The notes under the pieces: model-generated
What the model was told of the DNA's origin: nothing
The model's database searches: none
Seen by the model: the letters and a program-made list of their open reading frames with translations, nothing else
Part shown: piece after piece, positions 1-7,633 of the stretch
How the letters are laid out: the number at the start of each line of letters is the position of its first letter
Numbering within the stretch: the first letter of the stretch is position 1
Position numbers and translations under genes: made by a program
Assembly: GCA_964475125.1 (NCBI GenBank)
Contig: CAYYWP010000055.1
Location: forward strand, 1-22,734
DNA length: 22,734 nt
Reading direction: 5' to 3'
Source: CAYYWP01 sp964475125
Lineage (GTDB): Bacteria; Desulfobacterota; Binatia; HRBIN30; CADEER01

Positions 1-82
<82 letters not shown>

Positions 83-113
83 TCCCGAGGGGCGGGGGCG
101 AAGGAGTGGAGTG

Positions 114-140
114 ATGTCGGTGGCGGGGGGTGGCCGGTGA
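114..140 (+). promoter_or_regulatory. Possible eight-codon leader ORF ahead of argJ
   Basis: An AAGGAG (101-106) lies seven bases before the ATG at 114, the best ribosome-binding site in this gap. That ATG opens an out-of-frame ORF of eight codons (MSVAGGGR) whose TGA (138-140) overlaps the GTG at 137 that can start ArgJ (GTGA overlap). It could couple argJ translation to the leader. Alternatively, a miscounted G in the six-G run at 125-130 hides an in-frame ArgJ start at 114. I cannot distinguish these from the sequence. Confidence 0.3.
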
Positions 141-1345
141 GGGTGCGCATGCCGCGCCCGGCGGCGCGCGTGCGCGGCTTTCGCTTCGCGGGCGTCGCCT
201 GCGGACTCAAGGCGAGCGGTCGCCGCGACGTGGCGCTGATTGTGTCGGATACGCCGGCCGCGGCCGCCGGCGTCTTCACCACCAACCGCGTCAAGGCCGC
301 GCCGGTGGTGATCGGACGCGAACGACTGCGCGGCGGCCGGGTCCAAGCCATCGTCGTGAACAGCGGCAACGCCAACGCCTTCACCGGCCGCGCCGGCCTC
401 GCCGCCGCCCGCGCCATGACCCGTCAGGTGGCGCGACGGCTGGGCATCGCCGAGCACCTGGTGGTGCCGTCGTCGACCGGACGGATCGGCGTCCAACTGC
501 CCATGGCGCGGTTGCGCCGCGGCATCGCGGCCGCGGCCGAACAGCTGGCGCCGGACGGATTTGCGCACGCCCTCGAGGGCATCATGACGACCGACGCCTT
601 CCCCAAGTTCGGCGCCGAGCGCCTGCGGCTGGGGGGCCGTGCGGTCACCATCGCCGGGCTCGCCAAAGGGGCGGGGATGATCGCCCCGCACCTGGCGACG
701 TTGCTGGTCTACGTCCTCACCGATGCGCACGTGTCGGCAGGCGCCCTGCGCCGCGCCCTGCGCGCCGCGCTGCCGACGTCGTTCAACGCCATCGTCGTCG
801 ACGGCGACATGAGCACCAACGACACCATTCTCGTGCTGGCCAACGGCGCCGCCGACAATCGCCGGCTGACCGGTACCGGGCCCGACTATGTGCGCTTCGC
901 CGCCGCGCTGCAGCGCCTCATGGCGCGGCTGGCGCGCCTGGTCGTCAAGGACGGGGAAGGGGCCACGCGCGTCATCGAGATCGCCGTGCGCGGCGCCCGT
1001 TCTGCCCGCGATGCGGCGCGCGTGGCCGACGCCATCGCCCGCTCGCCGCTGTGCAAGACGGCGTTCTTCGGCGGCGATCCGTATGCTGGTCGTGTGGTCT
1101 GCGCGGCTGGGTATAGCGGCGCGGTGTTCGATCCGGGCCGCCTCGACGTGTATCTCGATGACGTGCAGATCGTGCGCCGCGGCACCGAGGTCGTCTCGCG
1201 CGTCGAGCGTCGCGCCAATCGCATCGCCGCCCGGGCTGAATTTCGCCTGACCCTCGATCTGCACGCCGGCCGAGGCCGGGCGTTCCGTCTGGCCAGCGAT
1301 CTGACCGTGGCGTATGTGCGTTTCAACTCCGATTACCGAACCTAG
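137..1345 (+). CDS. argJ: ArgJ, bifunctional glutamate N-acetyltransferase/amino-acid acetyltransferase
   Basis: ArgJ moves the acetyl group from N-acetylornithine to glutamate, recycling it in the cyclic arginine pathway; many members also make N-acetylglutamate from acetyl-CoA. The protein (402 aa, usual family length) shows the conserved VNSGNANAFTG block, the self-cleavage block KGAGMIAPHLATLL in which Thr188 is the expected nucleophile (cut between Ala187 and Thr188 into two chains), and the typical C-terminus YVRFNSDYRT. The start is uncertain: GTG at 137 overlaps the TGA of a short upstream ORF, and an in-frame ATG lies at 149; the strongest Shine-Dalgarno points instead to the out-of-frame ATG at 114. 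It follows secA by 54 bases in the same direction. Whether it is mono- or bifunctional cannot be read from the sequence. Confidence 0.95.
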   Translation: MRVRMPRPAARVRGFRFAGVACGLKASGRRDVALIVSDTPAAAAGVFTTNRVKAAPVVIGRERLRGGRVQAIVVNSGNANAFTGRAGLAAARAMTRQVARRLGIAEHLVVPSSTGRIGVQLPMARLRRGIAAAAEQLAPDGFAHALEGIMTTDAFPKFGAERLRLGGRAVTIAGLAKGAGMIAPHLATLLVYVLTDAHVSAGALRRALRAALPTSFNAIVVDGDMSTNDTILVLANGAADNRRLTGTGPDYVRFAAALQRLMARLARLVVKDGEGATRVIEIAVRGARSARDAARVADAIARSPLCKTAFFGGDPYAGRVVCAAGYSGAVFDPGRLDVYLDDVQIVRRGTEVVSRVERRANRIAARAEFRLTLDLHAGRGRAFRLASDLTVAYVRFNSDYRT

Positions 1346-1367
1346 CGGGCGGTTGGAAACACCCGCG

Positions 1368-1399
1368 CTCATCCTTCGACCGGCTCATCCTTCGACCGG
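1368..1399. repeat. Tandem 16-bp repeat of a REP-like unit
   Basis: Two perfect head-to-tail copies of CTCATCCTTCGACCGG (1368-1383 and 1384-1399), followed by CTCAGGAGAGCGGG. The CCTTCGAC...GGCTCAG core resembles a REP-type intergenic repeat common in high-GC bacterial genomes. It sits just downstream of argJ with a further, palindromic copy at 1441-1507. Confidence 0.7.
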
Positions 1400-1440
1400 C
1401 TCAGGAGAGCGGGAAGGGCTCGTATCGCCGCGCGCCTCCA

Positions 1441-1507
1441 CTCACCCTTCGACCCTGCGACGGGCTCAGGGCTCAGGACATGCCCTGAGTCCGTCGAAAG
1501 GGATGAG
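1441..1507. repeat. REP-like palindromic repeat
   Basis: An imperfect palindrome: the left arm starts CTCACCCTTCGAC (1441-1453) and the right arm ends GTCGAAAGGGATGAG (1493-1507). Inside are CGGGCTCAGGGCTCAGG and CCCTGAGTCCG around a short ACATG centre, so the transcript could fold into a long hairpin. It shares the CCTTCGAC and GGCTCAG words with the tandem unit at 1368-1399. Such elements are usually intergenic and moved by RAYT-type transposases; none is present here. It could also act as a transcription stop between argJ and the next gene. Confidence 0.7.
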
Positions 1508-1565
1508 CGGAACGCGCCGGTCAACGGACGATTTGCGCGCCGGCTGACGGCGTGGGGAGGGCCAC

Positions 1566-3923
1566 ATGCAGGGACCGATGAAGATGGTCGGCGCGTCGGT
1601 GAAGCGGGTCGAGGATCCGCGCTATCTGCGCGGCAAGGCGAACTTCGTCGCCGATTTCGCCATGCCGGGCATGCTCGAGGTCGCCTTCTTGCGCAGCCCA
1701 CACGCTCATGCGCGCATCCGCTCGATCGACGTCGCGGCGGCGCGACGCCACCCGGGCGTACACGCCGTGATCACCTGGGACGACTTGCGCGACGCGGTGA
1801 AGCCGTTTCGCACCCTGCTGGATCCCGCCAAGCAACCGACGTTCAAAGCGTGTGATCAAACCCCGCTGGTGAGCGACAAGGTGCGCTTCGTTGGCGAGGC
1901 CGTCGCGGCGGTGGTCGCCGACAGTCGCTATGTGGCGGAAGACGCCCTCGACCTGATCGCCGTCGACTGGGAGCCGCTCGACGCCATCGTCGACCCCGAA
2001 CGCGCCTTGGCGGAGCACTCCAACCTGGTGCACGAGGAGTGGGGCGACAACGTGGTCATCAGCCTCGACCTGGCGACGCCGGGGCTCGACGAGGCGTTTC
2101 GCGACGCCGCGGCGGTGGTGAAGGATCGTTTTCGCAGCAATCGCCATTTCGCCCTGCCGCTCGAGCCGCGCGGCCTGGTCGCCAAGTTCGACGCCGTGCG
2201 CGGCGAGCTCACGGTGTGGATGGCCACCCAGATGCCGCACATGATGCGCACCGGCTTCGCCGATCACCTCGGCCACCCCGAGAACCGCATCCGCGTCATC
2301 GCGCCCGACGTCGGCGGTGGCTTCGGGCTGAAGGCGCATCTGCATCCGGAGGAAGTGGTCACCGTCGCCCTGGCGCGCCGATTCGAGGTGCCGCTGCGCT
2401 GGTTGGAAGACCGGCGGGAGAGCTTTCTCGCCTCGCATCACGCCAAGGACGAGCTGCTCGACGCCGAGCTGGCGGTCGACGCCGACGGGACGATCCGCGC
2501 CCTGCGCTTCCGCGCCGTCTCCGATGCCGGGGCGTACAACGCCTACCCGTTCAACTCGGCGCTCGAAGTCGCCCAGATCGCGTGGATCCTCCCAGGACCG
2601 TACCGCGTGCGCAACTACGGCTGCACGGGCTTTGCCGTGGCGACCAACAAGCCGCCGATCGCGCCCTATCGCGGCGTCGGCGCGCCCACCGCGTGCTTCG
2701 TCATGGAAGGCCTGCTCGACCGCGCCGCGCGCGCGCTCGGGATGGATCCGGCGGACATCCGACGCAAGAACATGCTGCGCCAGGAGGAGTTTCCGTACAC
2801 GACGGTGAGCGGGCTCACCTACGAGATCGGCGGGCACCACGAATGCCTCGAGAAAGCCCTCGAGGTGTCCGGCTATGCCGGCTTCCGGCGCGAGCAGGCA
2901 GCGCTGCGCGAGCGCGGTATCTACCGCGGCATCGGCATCGGTTCGTACGTCGAGATGACCGCCTTCAGTTCGCTGTTCTTCAACCAGAGCGGCATGGACC
3001 TGTCGATGTACGAGAGCGCCAACGTGAAGGTCGACCCGGGTGGCTATGTGACGATCTGGACTGGCACGCACTCACACGGCCAGGCCCACCAGACGGTGTT
3101 CGCGCAAGTCGCCAGCGATCAGCTCGGCGTCCCGATCGAGAAGATCAGCGTGCGCCTGGGCGATACCAACGATACCCCGTACGGCTGGGGGGCCGGGGCC
3201 AGCCGTGGCGCGGTGGTCGGCGGCGGCGCGGTGCTGCGCGCTGCCTCGATGGTGGCCGGCAAGATCAAACGCATCGCCGGCCACCTCCTCGAGGTCGCAC
3301 CGGACGACGTCGAGCTGATCAATGATCAGGCGCGCGCCAAGGGGGCGCCGGCGCGTTTCGTGCCGATCGCGGACATCGCGCGCCGCGCGGTCTATAGTCA
3401 GATTGCGTCCCTACCGCCCGGCGAGACGCCCGGGCTCGAGGCGACCTACTACTACGAGCCGCCCCTGATCACCTATCCGAACGCGACCCACGTCGCGATC
3501 GTCGAGGTCGACGTCGCCACCGGTGCGCTCAAGTTTCTGCGCTACGTCATCGCCGAGGACGTCGGCACGATGATCAACCCCATGGTGCTCGACGGGCAGG
3601 CGGCCGGCGGCGTGGCGCAAGGCCTCGGCGGCGCGTTGCTCGAACAGCTCGTCTACGATGACCACGGGCAGCTGCTGACGACGTCCCTCATGGACTATCT
3701 CGTGCCCACGGCAGTCGACGTGCCGCACATGGACTTCGAGCACCACGAGACGCCGTCGCCGCTCACCATCGGGGGATTCAAAGGAGCGGGCGAGGGTGGC
3801 GTGATCGGCGCTTTCGCCGCGATCGCCAACGCCGTCAACGACGCGCTGGTCCCGTTCGGTGCGCGCGTCGTCGAGCTCCCGCTGCACCCCGAGCGCATCC
3901 GGCGCCTGGTGGCGGGCGGCTGA
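1566..3923 (+). CDS. Xanthine/CO dehydrogenase-family molybdopterin-binding large subunit (orphan)
   Basis: This 785-aa protein has the full length and order of the molybdenum-hydroxylase large subunit: the N-terminal a/b-hammerhead domain (RVEDPRYLRGKANFVADF, then SPHAHARI) followed by the molybdopterin-binding domain. The active-site loop reads PYRGVGAP (residues 367-374), close to the AYRGAGR type and not the AYRCSFR of true CO dehydrogenase form I, so CO is unlikely as substrate. The catalytic glutamate sits in KGAGEGG (Glu743). A good Shine-Dalgarno (GGGAGGG, 1555-1561) precedes the ATG. The partners normally needed, an FAD subunit and a 2Fe-2S subunit, are not next to it: upstream is a repeat cluster after argJ, downstream a MITE-like element. 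The substrate (an aldehyde or N-heterocycle) is unknown; the family call is firm. Confidence 0.92.
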   Translation: MQGPMKMVGASVKRVEDPRYLRGKANFVADFAMPGMLEVAFLRSPHAHARIRSIDVAAARRHPGVHAVITWDDLRDAVKPFRTLLDPAKQPTFKACDQTPLVSDKVRFVGEAVAAVVADSRYVAEDALDLIAVDWEPLDAIVDPERALAEHSNLVHEEWGDNVVISLDLATPGLDEAFRDAAAVVKDRFRSNRHFALPLEPRGLVAKFDAVRGELTVWMATQMPHMMRTGFADHLGHPENRIRVIAPDVGGGFGLKAHLHPEEVVTVALARRFEVPLRWLEDRRESFLASHHAKDELLDAELAVDADGTIRALRFRAVSDAGAYNAYPFNSALEVAQIAWILPGPYRVRNYGCTGFAVATNKPPIAPYRGVGAPTACFVMEGLLDRAARALGMDPADIRRKNMLRQEEFPYTTVSGLTYEIGGHHECLEKALEVSGYAGFRREQAALRERGIYRGIGIGSYVEMTAFSSLFFNQSGMDLSMYESANVKVDPGGYVTIWTGTHSHGQAHQTVFAQVASDQLGVPIEKISVRLGDTNDTPYGWGAGASRGAVVGGGAVLRAASMVAGKIKRIAGHLLEVAPDDVELINDQARAKGAPARFVPIADIARRAVYSQIASLPPGETPGLEATYYYEPPLITYPNATHVAIVEVDVATGALKFLRYVIAEDVGTMINPMVLDGQAAGGVAQGLGGALLEQLVYDDHGQLLTTSLMDYLVPTAVDVPHMDFEHHETPSPLTIGGFKGAGEGGVIGAFAAIANAVNDALVPFGARVVELPLHPERIRRLVAGG

Positions 3924-3927
3924 GGGG

Positions 3928-4173
3928 CGGTTGAAAAGGAATTCTTTGAAACCACGAAGGGCACGAAGAGGACGGATGGCAAGGGTCTCTTGGCCTTGCG
4001 AGGAAAGGAGAGAAGCTCACAACTATGGGGTGACGCTCACAACGATGGGGTTGAGAATGATCCAAGCGCCGCTGCCCTGCGCCGTGATCTTCGTGCGCTT
4101 CGTGTTCTTCGTGGTGAAAGGCTTTTTCGGATTGGGGTTGGCAGCGCCACAAAGCGTACGCGTTTTTCAACCG
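3928..4173. mobile_element. MITE-like element with nested inverted repeats (copy A)
   Basis: This about 246-bp stretch fills most of the 355-bp gene-free gap 3924-4278. It is bounded by perfect 10-bp inverted ends, CGGTTGAAAA (3928-3937) and TTTTCAACCG (4164-4173). Just inside lie longer imperfect inverted arms: ACCACGAAGGGCACGAAG on the left (3951-3968) and CTTCGTGTTCTTCGTGGT on the right (4099-4116). The middle holds a direct repeat CTCACAAC(T/G)ATGGGG (4016-4030 and 4036-4050). No transposase is encoded and no convincing target-site duplication is visible. The left part (3940-4015) recurs at 16091-16165. The 'accacgaaggncacgaag' word resembles dispersed repeats of other genomes, but the element's class is my inference. 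Confidence 0.6.
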
Positions 4174-4231
4174 GTGGCTAAGCCTTGAGCCCTGAAGGGC
4201 GCTGCGTCGTCGTCGCCCGGGCACGTGATGG

Positions 4232-4262
4232 GCCGGAGCGGCGTAAGGCCAGCCGCTCCGGC
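4232..4262 (-). terminator. Strong hairpin downstream of the secreted copper/haem protein gene
   Basis: A perfect 10-bp stem (GCCGGAGCGG at 4232-4241, CCGCTCCGGC at 4253-4262) with an 11-base loop lies 16 bases past the stop of the minus-strand gene ending at 4279. There is no T-run after it on either strand, so it is not a classical intrinsic terminator; it could stabilise the 3' end or help a factor-dependent stop. Confidence 0.4.
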
Positions 4263-4278
4263 TCCAGCGAGCGCAGAA

Positions 4279-6294
4279 TCAGCGGTTGATGAAGTAGCTC
4301 CCGATGAGAATGAACATCTCATCCTCGGTGGTGACGCCGCCGCGCAGCGGACACGCATCGCAGTCGCCATCGCCGGCGCCCGGGGTGGTGTCGCAGGTGG
4401 CGTCGCGCTGCGCCGGCGTGGTGCCGCTGCAGGCGGCACCGACGGCGCCCGCCGTGCAGGCTACTGGCTTGGCGCAGGGGCCACCGAAGAGATCCGGCAC
4501 GCCGATCGGCGTCGGCGGCGAGGTCGATTGCCGCTTGACCGTGGAGGGATCGGCGAAACCGTTGTCGTACAAGGCGCAGAACGTCAGCGAGCGCTCTTCG
4601 GGGACGGAGGCGGTGCCCCCGACCGACATCGGCGGCGCGAGGCGGCGCACCACTGGGTCGTTGTAGACGACGCTCACGTAGAGCAGGCTCTGGTCCGGGT
4701 TGCGCATGCCACCCGCCGCCGCGGCGCTGACCCCTTTGATGACCTCGTCGACGGTCACGCGGCCGTTCTCATCGCTGTCGGCGCGGGGGCACGCCGACAC
4801 CGGGGCACTGCCGAGGGCGATGTTCACGCTCGTCACCAGCTCGTTGATGGTGACGATCAAGTCGCCGCTGCAATCGCCGCCAGCCGGCGGGAGTCGAGAC
4901 TCGCAGGGCGCCCCGGCGCAGATGTCCGCGGCCCCGGAGGTGAGATCGGGGCCGAGCGGCGAGCAGGCCTCGCCGTCGTGGGCGCCGCCCCGACAGCGCC
5001 AGGCGCCGTCGAAGGTGCGGAAGCGCTTGCCGCGCTGGTGCATGTGCGAGCTCAGCTCGGTGATCTGCGCGTGCGGCGGCAGGACGTGGACGTGGCAGAG
5101 CTCCTGGGCTTGGAACGGCGGCACGTTCATGGAGAAGATCTCGTCGGTGTTGAACACTCCGCGCAGCGGATACACCTGCTCGGCCGGTGGGGCGAACTCG
5201 AAGTTCAACCAGGCCTCCAACTTGCCGTCTTGGTCGGTCAGGTTGAAGGCGTGCGAGTTCCAGATGATCATGCCCTTCAGCGGCACCTCGGCGTACACGC
5301 CGTCCGCCAGGTCGATGGTCGTCGCCGTCTCCTGCGTCCCGGTGAAGCCGTTCGAGTTCAGACCCGTGCCGGCGTCGGCAGGCAAGTTCGGCTGGCCGAA
5401 GCAGGCGATGCTCTCCATCGGCTCGTTGGCGCACTCGCCCTGGCCCGCCTCGGGGCTGGCCCCGCAGAAGCCGATGTCGAGCGGGTTGCAGGTCTCGCCG
5501 TCCTTCGGACCGCCGCGGCACTTGAAGGCGCCCCAGATGGGCGCGGTCGGCGCGCTGGTGCCGTTGTAGAGGTTGACGATCAGGTGATGGCTCAGCGGGT
5601 CCTGACGGATCTGATGGAAGTTGTAGCGGAAGGTGCCATTGGGCCCGCGAAACTCGGCCGGCACCTGATCGGTGACGTCGTAGTAGCTGGCGTAGCACAC
5701 CTCGGCCTCGCTGTGCTTGGCAAGGATCCAGCGCGGCATGTGGATCTGGACGCCCGTGCCCGGCGCGGGCGGTGGTAGCGGATCGATTTCGACCGGTTTG
5801 GGCGGTGGTAGGCAGGCGTCGAGCAGCTCGTCGGTGCCGGGAACGGCGGCGTCGCGATCCGCCCCAGCCTCGATCCACTTGCGCAGCGCCGCCAGCTCGT
5901 CGCTGGAGATCGGCGGCAAGCCGGACGGCATGGGGCGCAGCGGGGCGGTGTATGTCTCGGGGTCGACGGCGGCCGCCAGGTTGATGAACAGCAGGCTGCG
6001 CTCCTTCTCGCCCTGCCGGACGCGTTCCCACCCCTCGACACTCTGCGACGGCTTGCCGATGAGGTTGTCGTAGGCATGGCCAGGTCTCAGGTCGAGGAAG
6101 TGTGGTGCCACGCTGGCGTTGTGACAGCCGCTGAGCGTGCAGCCGCGGTTCTGGAAGATGACGGTTTCGATCGCCTCAAACGTGCTGGTGAACGGCTGGG
6201 CGTGGCAGTGGTCTTCGTGGGCCTGCGCTGCGGTGACGCACAGCATCCCCACACACCCAACCAGCAGCCGCAATTGCCAACGAGCACTCATCAT
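4279..6294 (-). CDS. Secreted multi-domain protein: haem-like motif, copper-monooxygenase-like core, dockerin-like calcium loops
   Basis: A 671-aa exported protein. Residues 1-25 form a signal peptide ending AQA, followed by a His-rich start (HEDHCH). Residues 52-58 (CTLSGCH) are a C-x4-C-H motif with the flanking LDLRPGHAYDNLIG typical of predicted outer-surface c-type cytochromes; it is longer than canonical CxxCH, so haem attachment is uncertain. The centre resembles copper type II ascorbate-dependent monooxygenases (PHM fold): His236-His237, His348 and His417-Met-His419 could be the copper ligands. Two 'CRGGxxDGxxC' elements lie near residues 265 and 440. Residues about 474-530 carry two EF-hand/dockerin-like loops (DCSGDLIVTINELV and DSDENGRVTVDEVI). 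The start (ATGATG) has GGAGGG four bases upstream. Alone on its strand; function is unassigned, and an oxidative surface or periplasmic enzyme is my inference. Confidence 0.75.
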   Translation of the reverse strand: MMSARWQLRLLVGCVGMLCVTAAQAHEDHCHAQPFTSTFEAIETVIFQNRGCTLSGCHNASVAPHFLDLRPGHAYDNLIGKPSQSVEGWERVRQGEKERSLLFINLAAAVDPETYTAPLRPMPSGLPPISSDELAALRKWIEAGADRDAAVPGTDELLDACLPPPKPVEIDPLPPPAPGTGVQIHMPRWILAKHSEAEVCYASYYDVTDQVPAEFRGPNGTFRYNFHQIRQDPLSHHLIVNLYNGTSAPTAPIWGAFKCRGGPKDGETCNPLDIGFCGASPEAGQGECANEPMESIACFGQPNLPADAGTGLNSNGFTGTQETATTIDLADGVYAEVPLKGMIIWNSHAFNLTDQDGKLEAWLNFEFAPPAEQVYPLRGVFNTDEIFSMNVPPFQAQELCHVHVLPPHAQITELSSHMHQRGKRFRTFDGAWRCRGGAHDGEACSPLGPDLTSGAADICAGAPCESRLPPAGGDCSGDLIVTINELVTSVNIALGSAPVSACPRADSDENGRVTVDEVIKGVSAAAAGGMRNPDQSLLYVSVVYNDPVVRRLAPPMSVGGTASVPEERSLTFCALYDNGFADPSTVKRQSTSPPTPIGVPDLFGGPCAKPVACTAGAVGAACSGTTPAQRDATCDTTPGAGDGDCDACPLRGGVTTEDEMFILIGSYFINR

Positions 6295-6326
6295 GAGACC
6301 CTCCGCGCCGGAGCGCTTCTAGGGGC

Positions 6327-6355
6327 AGCCTACCGGGGGAGTACCAGTGTCACAA
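6327..6355 (-). promoter_or_regulatory. Candidate sigma70-type promoter for the secreted copper/haem protein
   Basis: On the minus strand TTGTGA (6350-6355) and TAGGCT (6327-6332) are separated by 17 bases, about 33 bases before the ATG at 6294. The -35 matches 4 of 6 and the -10 about 3 of 6 consensus bases, so support is weak. Confidence 0.3.
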
Positions 6356-6467
6356 GGCGCGCAGCGCAAACGGTCGGAATCGCTGTCTCAGCTGTCGGTT
6401 CGGAAGGCAGGACCGCCCCAATGCCGTGCTGCGCGAGGCGAGAAACTTTCCCTTTGACTGAGCCGCC

Positions 6468-7052
6468 ATGCGGGTGATCGCGGGCAGTGCGAAGGGACGG
6501 CGCTTGCGAACGACCACTGGGCGCACCGTCCGGCCCACGGCCGATCGCGTCAAGGAAGCGCTCTTCAGCATGCTCGGCAGCCGCTTCGTCCTCGAGGGGG
6601 CCAAGTTGCTCGACCTCTTCGCCGGCAGCGGTGGCTTGGGCATCGAAGGGCTCAGCCGCGGCGCCTCGGCTGTCACTTTCGTCGAGCGCGATGACGCCGC
6701 GCGGCGCGTGCTGGAGGCGAATCTGCGCCAGTGCAGGTTCGACCGCTCGGCCCGCATTCTCGCCCTTTCCGTCGACCGCGCCCTGCGCGCATGCGCGCAG
6801 CGCCAGTGCCGCTTCGACGGCGTCCTGCTCGATCCGCCGTACGGCCGGGGGCTGGCCGATGCGACCCTGCGCCAGTTGGTCGGTTCGGATGTCGTGCGTC
6901 CGGGCGGATGGGTCGCGGTGGAATACCAGGTCGACGAGCAGCTCGCCCCCGCCTACGGCGACCTGCAGTTGACCGCGGTGAAGCGCTATGGGAAGACGGC
7001 GCTCGCGTTGTACGCGAGGCGGCAGAGCGCGGAGCAGGTGGAAGCGTCGTGA
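6468..7052 (+). CDS. rsmD: RsmD, 16S rRNA (guanine-966-N2)-methyltransferase
   Basis: RsmD methylates G966 in the assembled small subunit using S-adenosylmethionine. The 194-aa protein begins MRVIAGSAKGRRL, the family's canonical N-terminus, which fixes the start even though no clear Shine-Dalgarno precedes it. The SAM-binding loop DLFAGSGGLG begins at residue 49 and the catalytic N-methyltransferase motif DPPY is at 122-125. Its stop overlaps the GTG of coaD (GTGA, 7049-7052), the rsmD-coaD pairing found across many bacteria, so the two are surely co-translated. Confidence 0.95.
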   Translation: MRVIAGSAKGRRLRTTTGRTVRPTADRVKEALFSMLGSRFVLEGAKLLDLFAGSGGLGIEGLSRGASAVTFVERDDAARRVLEANLRQCRFDRSARILALSVDRALRACAQRQCRFDGVLLDPPYGRGLADATLRQLVGSDVVRPGGWVAVEYQVDEQLAPAYGDLQLTAVKRYGKTALALYARRQSAEQVEAS

Positions 7053-7546
7053 AGTGCAAGGCCGTATACGCGGGTTCCTTCGACCCGATCACGCGCGGGC
7101 ACGTGGATATCGTCCAGCGCGGGCTCAGCGTCTTTGACGAGATGATCGTCGCCGTGGCCACCAACGCCGCCAAGGACGCGGCGCTGTTCAGCTGCGAAGA
7201 GCGCGTGGCGATGATCCGCGAGGCGCTCGCCTCGGCCGGCGATCGGGTGACGGTGGATACCTTCGGCGGCTTGCTGGTCGACTATTGCGACCGGATCGGG
7301 GCACGGGCGATCATTCGCGGACTGCGCGCGGTGTCGGACTTCGAATACGAGTTTCAGATGGCGATGATGAATCGCCATTTGAACAACCGGGTCGAGACGT
7401 ACTTCATGACCGCCAGCGAATCGTACTTCTACACCGCCTCGCGGCTGGTGAAGGAAGTGGCGAGCCTGGGCGGCGACGTATCGGGCTTGGTGCCGCCGGG
7501 CGTACAGCGCGCCCTGGTCGAGCGCTTCGGCGGCCGGCAGCCGTAG
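7049..7546 (+). CDS. coaD: CoaD, phosphopantetheine adenylyltransferase
   Basis: CoaD joins ATP to 4'-phosphopantetheine to give dephospho-CoA, the penultimate step of CoA synthesis. The GTG start at 7049 gives 165 aa (usual length) beginning VKCKAVYAGSFDPITRGH, which holds the nucleotidyltransferase signature GSFDPxTxGH. Further conserved blocks are RGLRAVSDFEYEFQMA, which binds substrate, and SRLVKEVASLGGDVSGLVP near the C-terminus, including the ISERT-like position where ATP is held (here TASR). It overlaps rsmD by four bases. After its TAG, a weak inverted repeat (CGCGTC at 7547-7552, GACGCG at 7568-7573) lies in the gap before the dehydrogenase genes; it has no T-run, so read-through is likely. 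Confidence 0.95.
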   Translation: MKCKAVYAGSFDPITRGHVDIVQRGLSVFDEMIVAVATNAAKDAALFSCEERVAMIREALASAGDRVTVDTFGGLLVDYCDRIGARAIIRGLRAVSDFEYEFQMAMMNRHLNNRVETYFMTASESYFYTASRLVKEVASLGGDVSGLVPPGVQRALVERFGGRQP

Positions 7547-7633
7547 CGCGTCCGGGCTGGCGGCGGCGACGCGACCTGAAGTGAGCCATTGAACGCGGTG
7601 ACGACGAGCCCGGCACGAGGCGGGCAGGAGACG

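Noticed and set aside
1314..1547. Small frame of 77 codons after argJ (contains STLRRAQG and LSPSKG)
   Set aside because: It translates the REP-like repeats; such peptides are recurrent annotation artefacts.
1521..3071. Long open frame (about 516 codons) on the minus strand opposite the molybdopterin gene
   Set aside because: It is antisense to a clearly conserved gene, has His/Arg/Val-rich unpatterned sequence, and reflects the high GC content.
4225..5778. Long plus-strand frame of 517 codons opposite the secreted copper/haem protein
   Set aside because: It is the low-complexity complement of a gene with signal peptide, metal motifs and calcium loops; no family features.
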